This document shows positions 55,490 through 64,000 of a DNA stretch of 64,000 nt, in pieces (the stretch's first letter is position 1; each line of letters starts with the position of its first letter). Position numbers and translations under genes: made by a program. The notes beneath the pieces were generated by a model that saw only the letters and a list, made by a program, of their open reading frames with translations, did not search any database and was not told the DNA's origin. This DNA is from Cupriavidus cauae (lineage in GTDB: Bacteria; Pseudomonadota; Gammaproteobacteria; Burkholderiales; Burkholderiaceae), in the NCBI RefSeq assembly GCF_008632125.1, contig NZ_VWRN01000034.1:1-64000 (forward strand), in the 5' to 3' direction.

Positions 55490-57190
55490 ATGGCTAATGC
55501 CCCGAATGTCGCGGTGCCCGGAGGCAGCGCGCAGAACACCCCGATGACGGCCGAGGAGAGGAAAGTCATCATCGCGTCGTCGCTCGGCACGGTATTCGAG
55601 TGGTACGACTTTTATCTGTACGGTTCGCTGGCGGCGATCATCGCCAAGCAGTTCTTCGCCGGCCTGGATCCGACCTCGGCCTTCATCTTCGCGCTGCTCG
55701 CCTTTGCCGCCGGCTTCATCGTGCGGCCGTTCGGGGCGCTGGTGTTCGGCCGCCTCGGCGACATGATCGGACGTAAATACACGTTCCTCGTGACGATCCT
55801 GATCATGGGCGTGTCGACCTTCATCGTCGGCCTGCTGCCCAGCTATGCCACCATCGGCTGGGCCGCGCCGATCATCCTGATCGCGTTGCGAATGCTGCAG
55901 GGCCTCGCGCTCGGCGGCGAGTACGGCGGTGCGGCGACCTACGTCGCCGAACACGCGCCGCACGGCAAGCGCGGTTCGTACACCTCGTGGATCCAGACCA
56001 CCGCGACGATGGGCCTGTTCATGTCGCTGATCGTGATCCTGGTGTGCCGTCAGCTGACCGGCCCGGATTTCGAGGTCTGGGGCTGGCGCATTCCGTTCCT
56101 GCTGTCGATCGTGCTGCTCGGCGTCTCGGTCTACATCCGGCTGTCGATGGCGGAATCGCCGGCGTTCCAGCGCATGAAGTCGGAGGGCAAGACCTCGAAG
56201 GCGCCGCTGACCGAATCGTTCGCGCAATGGCGCAACCTGAAGATCGTGATCCTGGCGCTGGTGGGCCTGACCGCCGGCCAGGCCGTCGTCTGGTACACGG
56301 GCCAGTTCTATGCGCTGTTCTTCCTGACGCAGGTGCTGAAGGTCGACGCCAAGACCGCCAACCTGCTGATTGCCGGCGCGCTGGTGATCGGCACGCCGTT
56401 CTTCGTGTTCTTCGGCGCGCTGTCGGACAAGATCGGCCGCAAGTGGATCATCATGGCCGGCTGCGCGCTGGCGATGCTGACCTACTTCCCGCTGTTCAAG
56501 GCGCTGACGCACTACGCCAACCCGGCGCTGGAGCGCGCTCAGCAGTCGGCCCAGATCGTCGTCACCGCCGATCCGAAGCAGTGCTCGTTCCAGGGCAGCC
56601 CGATCGCCCGCGAGATCGACTTCCGCAGCTCCTGCGACATCGCCAAGCGCACGCTGGCGCAGTCGTCGGCCAGCTACGAAGTCGTCGAGGCGCCGGCCGG
56701 GACCACCGCGACCGTCAAGATCGGCGATCGCGAGATCCAGTCCTTCAACGCGTCGCTGGTGCCGCAGGGCCATAGCTTCGAGCCGGAGAGCAAGGCCAGG
56801 ATCGACGCCTTCAAGAAGGAGGTCGCCGGGGCGATGTCCGCGGCCGGCTACCCGACCAAGGCCGACCCCGCCGAGATGAACACGGTGATGGTGCTGGTGA
56901 TACTGGTGATCCTGGTGATCTACGTGACCATGGTCTACGGTCCGATCGCCGCGATGCTGGTCGAGCTGTTCCCGACCCGCATCCGCTACACCTCGATGTC
57001 CCTGCCCTACCACATCGGCAACGGCTGGTTCGGCGGCATGCTGCCCACCATCTCGTTCGCCCTGGTCGCGCAGAACGGCAACATCTACTACGGCCTGTGG
57101 TACCCGATCGTGATCGCCGGCATCACGCTGGTGATCGGCTCACTGTTCATCCGCGAGACCAAGGACGTGGATATCTACGCGAACGACTGA
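55490..57190 (+). CDS. MHS/ProP-type major facilitator transporter with large inserted domain
   Basis: A 566-residue symporter. SLGTVFEWYDFYLYGSLAAI in TM1 and the loop RLGDMIGRKYTFLVTI are MHS-family signatures (shikimate, proline/betaine, alpha-ketoglutarate carriers), repeated as GALSDKIGRKWIIMAG in the second half. Between TM8 and TM9 a polar segment of about 120 residues (342-460) is inserted, containing DPKQCSFQG and RSSCDIAKRT with a Cys pair. The family is usually about 430-450 residues, so the insert accounts for the excess; a periplasmic ligand-capturing function is possible. AGGAGGAG precedes the start. Confidence 0.9.
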   Translation: MANAPNVAVPGGSAQNTPMTAEERKVIIASSLGTVFEWYDFYLYGSLAAIIAKQFFAGLDPTSAFIFALLAFAAGFIVRPFGALVFGRLGDMIGRKYTFLVTILIMGVSTFIVGLLPSYATIGWAAPIILIALRMLQGLALGGEYGGAATYVAEHAPHGKRGSYTSWIQTTATMGLFMSLIVILVCRQLTGPDFEVWGWRIPFLLSIVLLGVSVYIRLSMAESPAFQRMKSEGKTSKAPLTESFAQWRNLKIVILALVGLTAGQAVVWYTGQFYALFFLTQVLKVDAKTANLLIAGALVIGTPFFVFFGALSDKIGRKWIIMAGCALAMLTYFPLFKALTHYANPALERAQQSAQIVVTADPKQCSFQGSPIAREIDFRSSCDIAKRTLAQSSASYEVVEAPAGTTATVKIGDREIQSFNASLVPQGHSFEPESKARIDAFKKEVAGAMSAAGYPTKADPAEMNTVMVLVILVILVIYVTMVYGPIAAMLVELFPTRIRYTSMSLPYHIGNGWFGGMLPTISFALVAQNGNIYYGLWYPIVIAGITLVIGSLFIRETKDVDIYAND

Positions 57191-57240
57191 TATCCGCATC
57201 GCGCCACGCCGGCTCCCGTGCCGGCGGCGAAACGGAGACG

Positions 57241-57274
57241 AAACCGGCGGTCCGGGAGGGCCGCCGGTTTTTTT
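57241..57274 (+). terminator. Rho-independent terminator after the MHS transporter
   Basis: AAACCGGCGG (57241-57250) pairs with CCGCCGGTTT (57261-57270) and continues in TTTT to 57274. It begins 50 bases after the stop. Confidence 0.92.
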
Positions 57275-57340
57275 GTGGGATAGCTGCATCCGCCGCCACC
57301 GCGGCCGGCAGAACCGAATGCAAGGGCCCGTACAAAAGTG

Positions 57341-57368
57341 TTGACAGCGATCCAACGGCCCGTATAAT
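57341..57368 (+). promoter_or_regulatory. Consensus sigma-70 promoter of the tRNA gene
   Basis: TTGACA (57341-57346) and TATAAT (57363-57368), both exact consensus, with 16 bases between. The tRNA begins 13 bases after the -10 box. A G/C-rich discriminator follows. Confidence 0.92.
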
Positions 57369-57381
57369 GGCGGTCTTCGTC

Positions 57382-57458
<77 letters not shown>

Positions 57459-57466
57459 GTATTTCG

Positions 57467-57495
57467 AAGGGGTCAGCGCAAGCTGGCCCCTTTTT
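57467..57495 (+). terminator. Terminator of the tRNA gene
   Basis: AAGGGGTCAGC (57467-57477), loop GCAA and GCTGGCCCC (57482-57490) with five T at 57491-57495. It begins eight bases after the CCA end. Confidence 0.85.
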
Positions 57496-57600
57496 GTTTT
57501 GGTGCCGCGGGAGTTGCGCCACGGGTTTGGTGGCGCCGCGGCTTGCCGCCGTGCCGGCGCCGCGACGCGGGGGCGGATCGGAAGCCGATCCATCGCCCCC

Positions 57601-57660
57601 TTCCCAGCCCCCCTTCCCAGCCCTCCTTCCCAGCCCCTCCTTCCCGCCCCCTTCCCCAAG
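57601..57660. repeat. 13-bp tandem repeat, TTCCCAGCC type
   Basis: TTCCCAGCC starts at 57601, 57614 and 57627 (13-bp steps) with a related TTCCCGCC at 57641. It lies just before the stop codon of the minus-strand WYL gene. Confidence 0.8.
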
Positions 57661-57665
57661 CCCGC

Positions 57666-58700
57666 TCAGCTCCTGCAGTAAGCCCGCGCCATCGTCTTGA
57701 CCTCGTGCGCCAGCGCGCGCCGCAGCGAGACCGGCTCGAGCACCTCGGCCTGCGGACCGAACGAGCGCAGCCAGCGCACCAGCCAGTCGGCCATCTCCAC
57801 CGTGCAGCGGACCACCAGCGAACCGTCCGGGCCGATCTCCTCGGTCTGATCGGGCGAGATCGGCGCATCGCGCACGATATCGCCGCAGCCCTTGGCGAAG
57901 CGGACCGCCAGCTTGATATTGCCGTCCGCGTGCAGGCCGAATTCGGCCGCCTCTTCCACATAGTCGGCCAGCGAGAAATGGTCCGGGTAAATGAAGCGCT
58001 CTTTCAGCGCGTGCGCCGCATGGACCCGGTCCAGCCGCAGGCATTGGGGCGCGGGGTCCTCGTCTTCCAGGCCCACCAGGTAGACCATGCCGGCCTTCTC
58101 GACCACGCCCAGCGGCATCAGCACGCGCTTGCGCTCGGGCTCGAAGCGCGGCCGATACACGACCTCCAGGTTGCGCTCCTCGAATACCGCGGTCAGTACC
58201 GGCAGCAGCACGGTCTCGCGCAGCCGCGGCGGCACCAGCGGCGAGCTGCGTTCGACCACCGACAGCTTGCGATGCCAGGCGATCCGGCCGGCGCAGCCTT
58301 CGCGGCCACGCCGCCGCAGCTTCGACTCGGCGGCATCGAACAACGGCCGCAGCAGGGTCGCCATCACCGAAGTGATCTGGCGGCCGGCGAACCGCTTCAG
58401 CACCTGCAGGGCGAGCGCCTCTTCGTCGCTGAGCCAGGTATCGGCGTTGGCCAGCACCTTGCCGGCACATTCGGCGCGGCGCCACATCAGGCCGCGCCCT
58501 TCCGCGCGGCACTCGGCCGAGCCGTCGGCGACCAGCAGCACCAGCCGCTGCTGCAGCACCTCGGCGGGCGGCTCGGCCACCTCCAGGGCGGCCAGGCCGC
58601 GTGCCACGTCCTGGGTGCTCATCCAGCGCCGGGGACCGCCGTCGTCAAGCAGGACGGAAAGAATGGAAACGTCGAGTTGCGAATCGAACTGGTGGGCCAT
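57666..58700 (-). CDS. WYL-domain transcriptional regulator
   Basis: A 344-residue regulator. The N-terminal third contains an HTH-like region (RRWMSTQDVARGLAALEVAE). The WYL domain follows at about 140-230: AVFEERNLEVVYRPRFEPER, PLGVVEKAGMVYLVGLEDED and QCLRLDRVHAAHALKERF. The C-terminal WCX extension ends near RALAHEVKTMARAYC. WYL proteins bind nucleic acids or nucleotide ligands and often control DNA-damage or defence genes, but no such gene is beside it. ATG 58700 is preferred to 58748. Confidence 0.88.
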   Translation of the reverse strand: MAHQFDSQLDVSILSVLLDDGGPRRWMSTQDVARGLAALEVAEPPAEVLQQRLVLLVADGSAECRAEGRGLMWRRAECAGKVLANADTWLSDEEALALQVLKRFAGRQITSVMATLLRPLFDAAESKLRRRGREGCAGRIAWHRKLSVVERSSPLVPPRLRETVLLPVLTAVFEERNLEVVYRPRFEPERKRVLMPLGVVEKAGMVYLVGLEDEDPAPQCLRLDRVHAAHALKERFIYPDHFSLADYVEEAAEFGLHADGNIKLAVRFAKGCGDIVRDAPISPDQTEEIGPDGSLVVRCTVEMADWLVRWLRSFGPQAEVLEPVSLRRALAHEVKTMARAYCRS

Positions 58701-59036
58701 AAAGCGCAATGAAAGGTTGGTCTGCGTGGGGAGAGCGAAGCCTATCAAGCGGGGCGTCCGGAAATGAAGGAAATGGACAAGGAACGACGGTTCCCGGCAC
58801 GCACTTCGGCCCTCCGAATCGAAAGTGCGAGCAACAGCCTATGCGATGCGCGCCGGCACGCGGAGTGAGCAGCGCCCACGCCGGGCCCGCACAAGCATGC
58901 GCATTGTTAAAAACTTTGAATAACTGATACGAGGCGGTCGTGCGTTGCCTCCGGGAGGTGAGCCTATTCTTCTCCCATCGGCTCACGACATCCCCGAGCA
59001 AAACGATTCTCAAAAATTCAACAACTGGAGAAAATC
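58701..59036. other. 336-bp spacer between WYL gene and EGAR-repeat gene
   Basis: It holds short AT-rich stretches (58905-58930 and 59000-59020), the latter just before the EGAR-repeat gene with a GGAG site at 59027. No additional gene is supported; a short frame at 58709-58927 has no family resemblance. Confidence 0.5.
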
Positions 59037-59294
59037 ATGAAGATCACGACCGCCCGCCTGGTTCTCAGCGCTGCCATCGCCGGTACCGCCCTGCTGTCGC
59101 TGAACAGCGTGTTCGCCGCGCCGGTGCGCGGGTCGCATGCCGGCGACGACTATGGCTATACCTTCCGCGCGGTGGACCGCTTCACCGAGGGCGCGCGCGC
59201 CTTCGACGTCTACGCGGAGGGCGCCCGCACGCACGACGTCTTCAGCGAGGGCGCGCGCTCCCGTGCCGACTATCCGGCGCCGATCGGCGAATGA
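59037..59294 (+). CDS. Small secreted protein with three EGAR repeats
   Basis: An 85-residue protein. A signal peptide (MKITTARLVLSAAIAGTALL, cut near VFA-APVRG at residue 27) is followed by 58 mature residues. The mature part contains three 10-residue repeats: FTEGARAFD, YAEGARTHD and FSEGARSRAD, with EGAR at residues 51, 61 and 71. GGAG stands seven bases before ATG 59037. I do not recognise a named family; a metal- or stress-responsive exported protein is possible. Its stop overlaps an ATG (59291) in front of a small membrane-protein frame. Confidence 0.75.
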   Translation: MKITTARLVLSAAIAGTALLSLNSVFAAPVRGSHAGDDYGYTFRAVDRFTEGARAFDVYAEGARTHDVFSEGARSRADYPAPIGE

Positions 59295-59329
59295 AGGACG
59301 GGATGAAGGAAGGAATGAAGGAGCAAGCG

Positions 59330-59431
59330 ATGAGCCTTCGAGACAATGCACTGATCGTCGCGGCGTGGATCGGCGCCTGCCTGGCCAGTGGCTGGCTGGT
59401 CACCTTTACGGGGCTGCTGCTGTCGCAATAA
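59330..59431 (+). CDS. Small single-TM membrane peptide (33 residues)
   Basis: MSLRDNALIVAAWIGACLAS followed by GWLVTFTGLLLSQ: one hydrophobic helix with a short N-terminal charged segment. ATG 59330 has AAGGAG seven bases upstream. An alternative start at 59291, overlapping the stop of the EGAR-repeat gene, would add 13 mostly charged residues (MKDGMKEGMKEQA). It is probably in the same transcript as the EGAR-repeat gene. The function is unknown. Confidence 0.6.
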   Translation: MSLRDNALIVAAWIGACLASGWLVTFTGLLLSQ

Positions 59432-59593
59432 GTGCCGAGACGGGCATGAAGGTAGGCCAAGTGCCGAGTTTTTGACCGGAATCATGGCGAGATCGCCGCC
59501 TAGCTGCCATCATGAATTCAGCCAGGCAAGGCGCCGCCGAACCGCCTGGCCGTCGACAACGCCTGCAAGGCCCGTGATAGGAGAACCCTCGCC

Positions 59594-60031
59594 ATGACCC
59601 ATATCGTGCTCGCCACTGACGGCTCCGCCTTCAGCGACGCCGCCGCCCGCTTTATCGTCGAAGGGAAGCTGCTGCAGGGCGAAGTGACCGTGCATGTGGT
59701 GCACGTCGCCCCGGAGGTCACCGGACAGGTGCGCGCCTTCGTCAGCAAGGACGCGATCGACGACTGGCATCGTGAAGAGAGCGAGAAGGCGATGCGCTCG
59801 GTGTGCGACATCCTGGGCGCCGCGCAGCTGCGCGTGGAAAAGCATGCGCTGAGCGGCTTTCCGCCGGACCGGATCGTGGCGCTGGCCAAATCGGTGAACG
59901 CCGATGCGATCGTGATCGGCACCCATGGCCGCGGATCGTTCTTCGATGCGGTGCTCGGCTCGGTCGCGGGCCGCGTGGTGGCGCACGCGTCGTGCCCGGT
60001 CATCCTGGTGAAGGCACCGGACAAGGCCTGA
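59594..60031 (+). CDS. Universal stress protein (UspA family)
   Basis: A 145-residue Usp-fold protein. HIVLATDGSAFSDAAARFIV is strand 1, and the ATP-binding signature is IGTHGRGSFFDAVLGSVAG then RVVAHASCPVILV. GxxG...S residues are intact, so it is likely an ATP-binding subclass member. It is monocistronic, and convergent with srkA, with a GC hairpin (60075-60097) between. Such proteins accumulate in stationary phase or hypoxia. Confidence 0.93.
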   Translation: MTHIVLATDGSAFSDAAARFIVEGKLLQGEVTVHVVHVAPEVTGQVRAFVSKDAIDDWHREESEKAMRSVCDILGAAQLRVEKHALSGFPPDRIVALAKSVNADAIVIGTHGRGSFFDAVLGSVAGRVVAHASCPVILVKAPDKA

Positions 60032-60074
60032 CGGCCCGACGCGGGGCCATTCAAAGGTAGAAGTGGGAGTAAGA

Positions 60075-60097
60075 CCGGGCGCTGCCGCGGCGCCCGG
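60075..60097. terminator. GC hairpin between convergent uspA and srkA genes
   Basis: CCGGGCGC (60075-60082) and GCGCCCGG (60090-60097) pair perfectly around a seven-base loop. No T-run follows on either strand, so termination here is uncertain. Confidence 0.4.
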
Positions 60098-60118
60098 GAC
60101 AATTGCCCGGTCAGCTGT

Positions 60119-61150
60119 TCAGCTGGACCACAGCGGCGGCTCGTCCATCAGCGCGATCTGCTCGCGCAATTCGAGGATGCGGTCCTGCCAGTAGCGCGCC
60201 GTGCCGAACCACGGAAACGCCGCCGGAAACGCGGGATCGTTCCAGCGGCTCGCCAGCCAGGCGCTGTAGTGCAGCAGTCGCAGCGTACGCAACGCCTCGA
60301 CCAGATGGAGCTCGCGCGTCGAGAATTCGGCGAAATCCTCGTAGCCGGCCACGATATCGGCCAGCTGGCTCTGCATCGAGGCGCGGTCGCCCTCCAGCAG
60401 CATCCACAGATCCTGTACCGCCGGGCCGGTCCGGCTGTCGTCGAAATCGACGAAATGCGGACCCGTGCTGCCACCGCGGGCCTGATCCGCTTCGATCCAC
60501 AGCAGATTGCCGCGATGGCAGTCGCCATGCAGCCGCAGCAGCGCCACGTCGCCGGCGCGCTCGTAGCAGCGCCGCACGCCCTCGATGGCGAGATCGGCGG
60601 CGGCCTGCCAGGCCGGCCGCAGATCGGCGGGAATGCAATCCTGTGCCAGCAGCCAGTCGCGCGGCGCCACGCCGAAGGTCTCGACATCGAGCGCGGGCCG
60701 GTGGACATAGGGCTGAGTCGCGCCGACGGCGTGGATGCGGCCGATGAAACGGCCAAGCCAGGTCAGCGTATCGGCCCGGTTGAGCTCGGGCTCGCGGCCG
60801 CCACAGCGCGGGAACACGGCGAAGCGGAAGCCGCCATGCGACAGCAGCGTACTGCCGCCGCAATCGAGCGGCGGCACGGCCGGGATCTCGGCCTCGGCAA
60901 GCTGCCGCACGAAGGCATGTTCCTCGAGGATGGCGGCATCGCTCCAGCGCCCCGGCCGGTAGAACTTCATCACCATCGGCGCGCCGTCCTCGACGCCCAC
61001 CTGCCAGACTCGATTCTCGTAGCTGTTCAGCGCCAGCAGCCGGCCGTCCGGCATGAAGCCGGCCGCCTCGAGCGCATCGAGGATCAGGTCGGGTGTCAGC
61101 CCCGCGAACGGAATGTCCGGCGAGGCGGCGGGATCGGGCGACGTCACCAT
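60119..61150 (-). CDS. srkA: Stress response Ser/Thr kinase SrkA (YihE)
   Basis: A 343-residue kinase of the RdoA/SrkA family. ATP-binding elements are ALNSYENRVWQVGVEDGAP and VMKFYRPGRWSD (with the Lys), the catalytic loop is LRLHGDCHRGNLLW, and the metal Asp is in VDFDDSRTGPAVQD. In E. coli SrkA protects against stress-induced death and toxin MazF-type effects. The start at 61150 is used. It is convergent with uspA and downstream, on the same strand, of rhlE. Confidence 0.92.
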   Translation of the reverse strand: MVTSPDPAASPDIPFAGLTPDLILDALEAAGFMPDGRLLALNSYENRVWQVGVEDGAPMVMKFYRPGRWSDAAILEEHAFVRQLAEAEIPAVPPLDCGGSTLLSHGGFRFAVFPRCGGREPELNRADTLTWLGRFIGRIHAVGATQPYVHRPALDVETFGVAPRDWLLAQDCIPADLRPAWQAAADLAIEGVRRCYERAGDVALLRLHGDCHRGNLLWIEADQARGGSTGPHFVDFDDSRTGPAVQDLWMLLEGDRASMQSQLADIVAGYEDFAEFSTRELHLVEALRTLRLLHYSAWLASRWNDPAFPAAFPWFGTARYWQDRILELREQIALMDEPPLWSS

Positions 61151-61181
61151 GGCTAAGCGCTAGCTTAGGACACCGCGCGCG

Positions 61182-62744
61182 TCAGGACCCCTGCCGCGAG
61201 CGCTGTCCGCCGAGCAGCGCGGCCTGCGGGCCGGGCCGGCGGTTGCGCGAGGGACCATTCGACTCGGACGCCGCGCGCGGTGCCGACTGCGAACGCTCGC
61301 CGTTGCCGGCCTGGCGGGCACCGCCCTTGGGCTGCCCGCTGGGTTGACCGCTGCGCTGACCGCCGGGCTTGCCATTGCGTTGGGGCGCGGCGCCGGCCTC
61401 CTGCGGCTGGCGGGCGGGACGCGGCTGGCGCGGCGGCCGGGCTTCCGCCCGGCGCTCGCCCGAGGGCGCGCCGGCAGCGGGCCTGCCGCCACCATTGCCA
61501 CCACCATTGCCCCCGCCATTCCCCTGCGGACGTCCCCGTCCTCCACCGCCATTCTGGCCGCGCGCCTGGCGGCCCTTCTGGATCGGCTCGGGGGCGATGG
61601 TCGGATCCGGTTCGAAGCCCGGCAGCACGATCTGCTCGAGCTGGCGCTTGATCAGGCGCTCGATGTCGCGCAGCAGGCCATGCTCGTCGACGCAGACCAG
61701 CGACACCGCCTCGCCCTCGGCGCCGGCACGGCCGGTACGGCCGATCCGGTGCACATAGTCTTCCGGCACGTTGGGCAGGTCGAAGTTGACCACATGGGGC
61801 AGCTGATCGATATCGATGCCGCGCGCGGCGATGTCGGTCGCCACCAGCAGCCGCAGCGTGCCGGCCTTGAACTCGGACAGCGCGCGCGTGCGCGCCGACT
61901 GGCTCTTGTTGCCGTGGATCGCCAGCGCCGACAGGCCTTCCTTGCTCAGTTGCTCGGCCAGCCGGTTGGCGCCGTGCTTGGTGCGGGTGAAGACCAGCAC
62001 CTGATGCCAGTCGTGCTCGCGCACCAGGTGCGCCAGCAGTTCGCGCTTGCGCTCGCGATCGACCGCGTAGACGCGCTGCGCCACGGTCTCGGCCGTGGTG
62101 TTGCGGCGCGCGACCTCGATCGAGGCCGGATTGTCGAGCAGGCGGTCGGCCAGCGCGCGGATCTCGTCGGAGAACGTCGCGGAGAACAGCAGGTTCTGCC
62201 GCTTGGGCGGCAGCACGTTCAGGATCTTGCGGATGTCATGGATGAAGCCCATGTCCAGCATGCGGTCGGCCTCGTCCAGCACCAGCATCTCGACATGCGA
62301 CAGATCGATGGTGCGCTGGCCCACGTGGTCCAGCAGACGACCCGGCGTGGCCACCACGATATCGACGCCGCGCTTGAGCTGGTCGATCTGCGGATGGATG
62401 CCGACGCCGCCGAACATCACCATCGAACGCAGGCGCAGGTACTTGCCGTAGTTGCGCACGCTCTCTTCGACCTGCGCGGCCAGTTCGCGCGTCGGCGTCA
62501 GCACCAGCGCGCGGATGCGGGGCCGCTCGCCGCGCGCGGGCGGCTCGGCCCGCGACAGCAGCTGCAGCATCGGCAAGGTGAAACCGGCGGTCTTGCCGGT
62601 ACCGGTCTGGGCGCCGGCGAGCAGGTCGCCGCCCTTCAGGATCGCGGGAATGGCTTGTGCCTGGATCGGCGTGGGCGTGGTATAGCCCTGCTCCGCCACG
62701 GCGCGTACAAGCTTGTCAGACAAGCCTAGTTCGGAAAAAGACAT
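61182..62744 (-). CDS. rhlE: DEAD-box RNA helicase RhlE
   Basis: A 520-residue helicase. Q-motif [13 protein letters not shown], Walker [31 protein letters not shown] in [18 protein letters not shown] in [15 protein letters not shown], and motif [17 protein letters not shown] are all present. The last 140 residues are low complexity (Gly, Arg, Gln, Pro-rich, with GGGNGGGNGGG), typical of RhlE and likely RNA-binding. ATG 62744 is the family start; the upstream frame is not homologous. It is likely involved in ribosome assembly or cold growth. Confidence 0.95.
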   Translation of the reverse strand: MSFSELGLSDKLVRAVAEQGYTTPTPIQAQAIPAILKGGDLLAGAQTGTGKTAGFTLPMLQLLSRAEPPARGERPRIRALVLTPTRELAAQVEESVRNYGKYLRLRSMVMFGGVGIHPQIDQLKRGVDIVVATPGRLLDHVGQRTIDLSHVEMLVLDEADRMLDMGFIHDIRKILNVLPPKRQNLLFSATFSDEIRALADRLLDNPASIEVARRNTTAETVAQRVYAVDRERKRELLAHLVREHDWHQVLVFTRTKHGANRLAEQLSKEGLSALAIHGNKSQSARTRALSEFKAGTLRLLVATDIAARGIDIDQLPHVVNFDLPNVPEDYVHRIGRTGRAGAEGEAVSLVCVDEHGLLRDIERLIKRQLEQIVLPGFEPDPTIAPEPIQKGRQARGQNGGGGRGRPQGNGGGNGGGNGGGRPAAGAPSGERRAEARPPRQPRPARQPQEAGAAPQRNGKPGGQRSGQPSGQPKGGARQAGNGERSQSAPRAASESNGPSRNRRPGPQAALLGGQRSRQGS

Positions 62745-63111
62745 GGAATTCGTTTCGGCCGCCCCTTGCGCACGGATGCGCCAATCGTCGGGGCCGGCAT
62801 GGATAGTGGCGACTGGCCGGCTGCCGCCGTCACCGCCTGCTTGGGCGGGGCGAAGGGCGCCGGGGAAGCGGAACGACTGCCTCCGCTTCCAGGTTCGGAA
62901 GGCCCGTAGTGTATCAGCCCCGGCGCATTCGCACCGGACGCCCCATGTGCCGAGCGGGTAGAATAGCGGGCTGTCCCGCCTGCCCCGTCCCCGCCTGCCT
63001 GTCCGCCTGTCCACCCGCCTGGCGCCGGCCCCCGCGGCGGGCCGCGCGGCAGGCCATGTAACGCCCCCTGAAGCATCCGATGCCCCCAGGTCAACCACTG
63101 AGATCGGCACC
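62745..63111. other. 367-bp divergent spacer between rhlE and miaB
   Basis: On the plus strand, before miaB, TAGAAT at 62959-62964 is a possible -10. CCGCCTG recurs at 62976, 62991, 63003 and 63015 (12-15 bp spacing). No gene is seen. Confidence 0.5.
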
Positions 63112-64000
63112 ATGAATCCACGTCCCCAAGACACCCAGGCCGCCCCGGCCCAGCCCGCCGCCGCCCCTGCCGCGCCCACGAAAAAGGTCTTCGTCAAGAC
63201 CTATGGCTGCCAGATGAACGAGTACGACTCCGACAAGATGGTCGACGTACTGCACGCCAGCCAGGGCCTGGAAAAGACCGACAACCCCGAAGACGCCGAC
63301 GTGATCCTGTTCAACACCTGCTCGGTACGCGAGAAGGCGCAGGAAAAGGTGTTCTCCGAACTGGGACGGATGAAGGCGCTGAAGGCCGCCAAACCCGACC
63401 TGGTGATCGGCGTCGGCGGCTGCGTGGCCAGCCAGGAAGGCGCGGCCATCGTCTCGCGCGCGCCGTATGTCGACGTCGTGTTCGGCCCGCAGACGCTGCA
63501 CCGGCTGCCCGAGATGATCGCGCGCCGCCGCCAGAGCGGCCATTCGCAGGTCGATATCTCCTTCCCCGAGATCGAGAAGTTCGACCATCTGCCGCCCGCG
63601 CGCGTCGAAGGCCCGAGCGCCTTCGTGTCGATCATGGAAGGCTGCTCGAAGTACTGCAGCTACTGCGTGGTGCCCTATACCCGCGGCGAGGAAGTGTCGC
63701 GCCCCTTCGACGACGTGCTGGCCGAGATCGCGGGGCTGGCCGACCAGGGCGTGCGCGAGGTCACGCTGCTGGGGCAGAACGTCAACGCCTACCGCGGCCG
63801 CATGGGCGACACCAGCGAGATCGCCGACTTCGCGCTGCTGATCGAATATGTGGCCGAGATCCCGGGCATCGAGCGGATCCGCTACACCACCAGCCACCCG
63901 AAGGAATTCACCGCGCGGCTGATCGACGTCTATGCACGCGTGCCCAAGCTGGTCGACCACCTGCACCTGCCGGTGCAGCACGCCTCGGACCGCATCCTGA
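63112..64000 (+). CDS. miaB: tRNA-2-methylthio-N6-dimethylallyladenosine synthase (3' end outside window)
   Basis: The frame is open from ATG 63112 to the window edge (296 codons). MiaB inserts sulfur and methyl at C2 of i6A37 in tRNAs. The UPF0004 domain holds Cys 33 ([15 protein letters not shown]), Cys 70 ([14 protein letters not shown]) and Cys 104 ([11 protein letters not shown]), binding the auxiliary cluster. The radical SAM motif is CxxxCxxC at 178, 182 and 185 ([17 protein letters not shown]). The first 23 residues are Ala/Pro/Gln-rich and variable. It is divergent from rhlE. Confidence 0.95.
   Translation, partial: MNPRPQDTQAAPAQPAAAPAAPTKKVFVKTYGCQMNEYDSDKMVDVLHASQGLEKTDNPEDADVILFNTCSVREKAQEKVFSELGRMKALKAAKPDLVIGVGGCVASQEGAAIVSRAPYVDVVFGPQTLHRLPEMIARRRQSGHSQVDISFPEIEKFDHLPPARVEGPSAFVSIMEGCSKYCSYCVVPYTRGEEVSRPFDDVLAEIAGLADQGVREVTLLGQNVNAYRGRMGDTSEIADFALLIEYVAEIPGIERIRYTTSHPKEFTARLIDVYARVPKLVDHLHLPVQHASDRIL

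Overview
The window is one contiguous stretch of a GC-rich (counted example: 46 G+C of 60 at 25501-25560) beta-proteobacterial chromosome, most likely Burkholderiaceae close to Cupriavidus/Ralstonia. The reasons are the gene orders pgk-pyk-fba-purC-purE-purK-sua5 and recA-recX-DUF2889-sucC-sucD-terC-pilin, orphan Bug-type solute receptors, AzlCD, a zf-CHCC protein and the RND set mdtABC plus NodT. The genus is inference; no 16S or database comparison is possible here.

Layout. 1-8167: a multidrug efflux operon (tail of mdtA, mdtB, mdtC, outer-membrane factor). 8351-9868: a LysR regulator divergent from a PACE-family efflux protein. 10143-14963: a glycine-zipper lipoprotein, an exported protein, then a small-molecule cluster (PhzS-like flavin monooxygenase, LivJ-like binding protein, DUF3237 protein, MarR regulator) headed by a nested palindrome. 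15159-17870: two unrecognised genes with visibly lower GC; one carries a membrane hairpin and the other a candidate F-box motif, so they look like acquired effector-type genes. 17970-29376: dacB facing the glycolysis/purine block, then a LuxR-type regulator. 29496-34029: azlDC, an AraC regulator with an antitoxin-like tail, a reductase and a Bug receptor. 34349-39308: ilvE, zinc-finger protein, waaF, NTF2-like, YheT hydrolase and a conserved unknown. 39418-46701: M48 protease, moaC, SGNH hydrolase, pilin oligosaccharyltransferase beside an odd pilin, and a TerC protein. 47009-51915: sucD, sucC, DUF2889, recX, recA with an SOS promoter. 52352-57190: two-component system, DUF4212 protein and an MHS-family transporter. 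57382-64000: tRNA-Met, WYL regulator, two small genes, UspA, SrkA kinase, RhlE helicase and the start of miaB.

A window-wide peculiarity is that many spacers between operons, and the 5' ends of several genes, hold short tandem arrays (units of 6-16 bp, most often 11-13) of unrelated sequence. In three genes such arrays encode N-terminal extensions placed directly before a signal or leader peptide.

The strongest candidates for undescribed biology are the low-GC gene pair at 15159-17870, the AraC regulator fused to an antitoxin-like tail, the pilin with Ala at -1 and no stop codon, the orphan DUF4212 subunit, the small secreted protein with a three-fold EGAR repeat beside a 33-residue membrane peptide, and the widespread minisatellites. 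No CRISPR array, rRNA gene or insertion sequence was seen.
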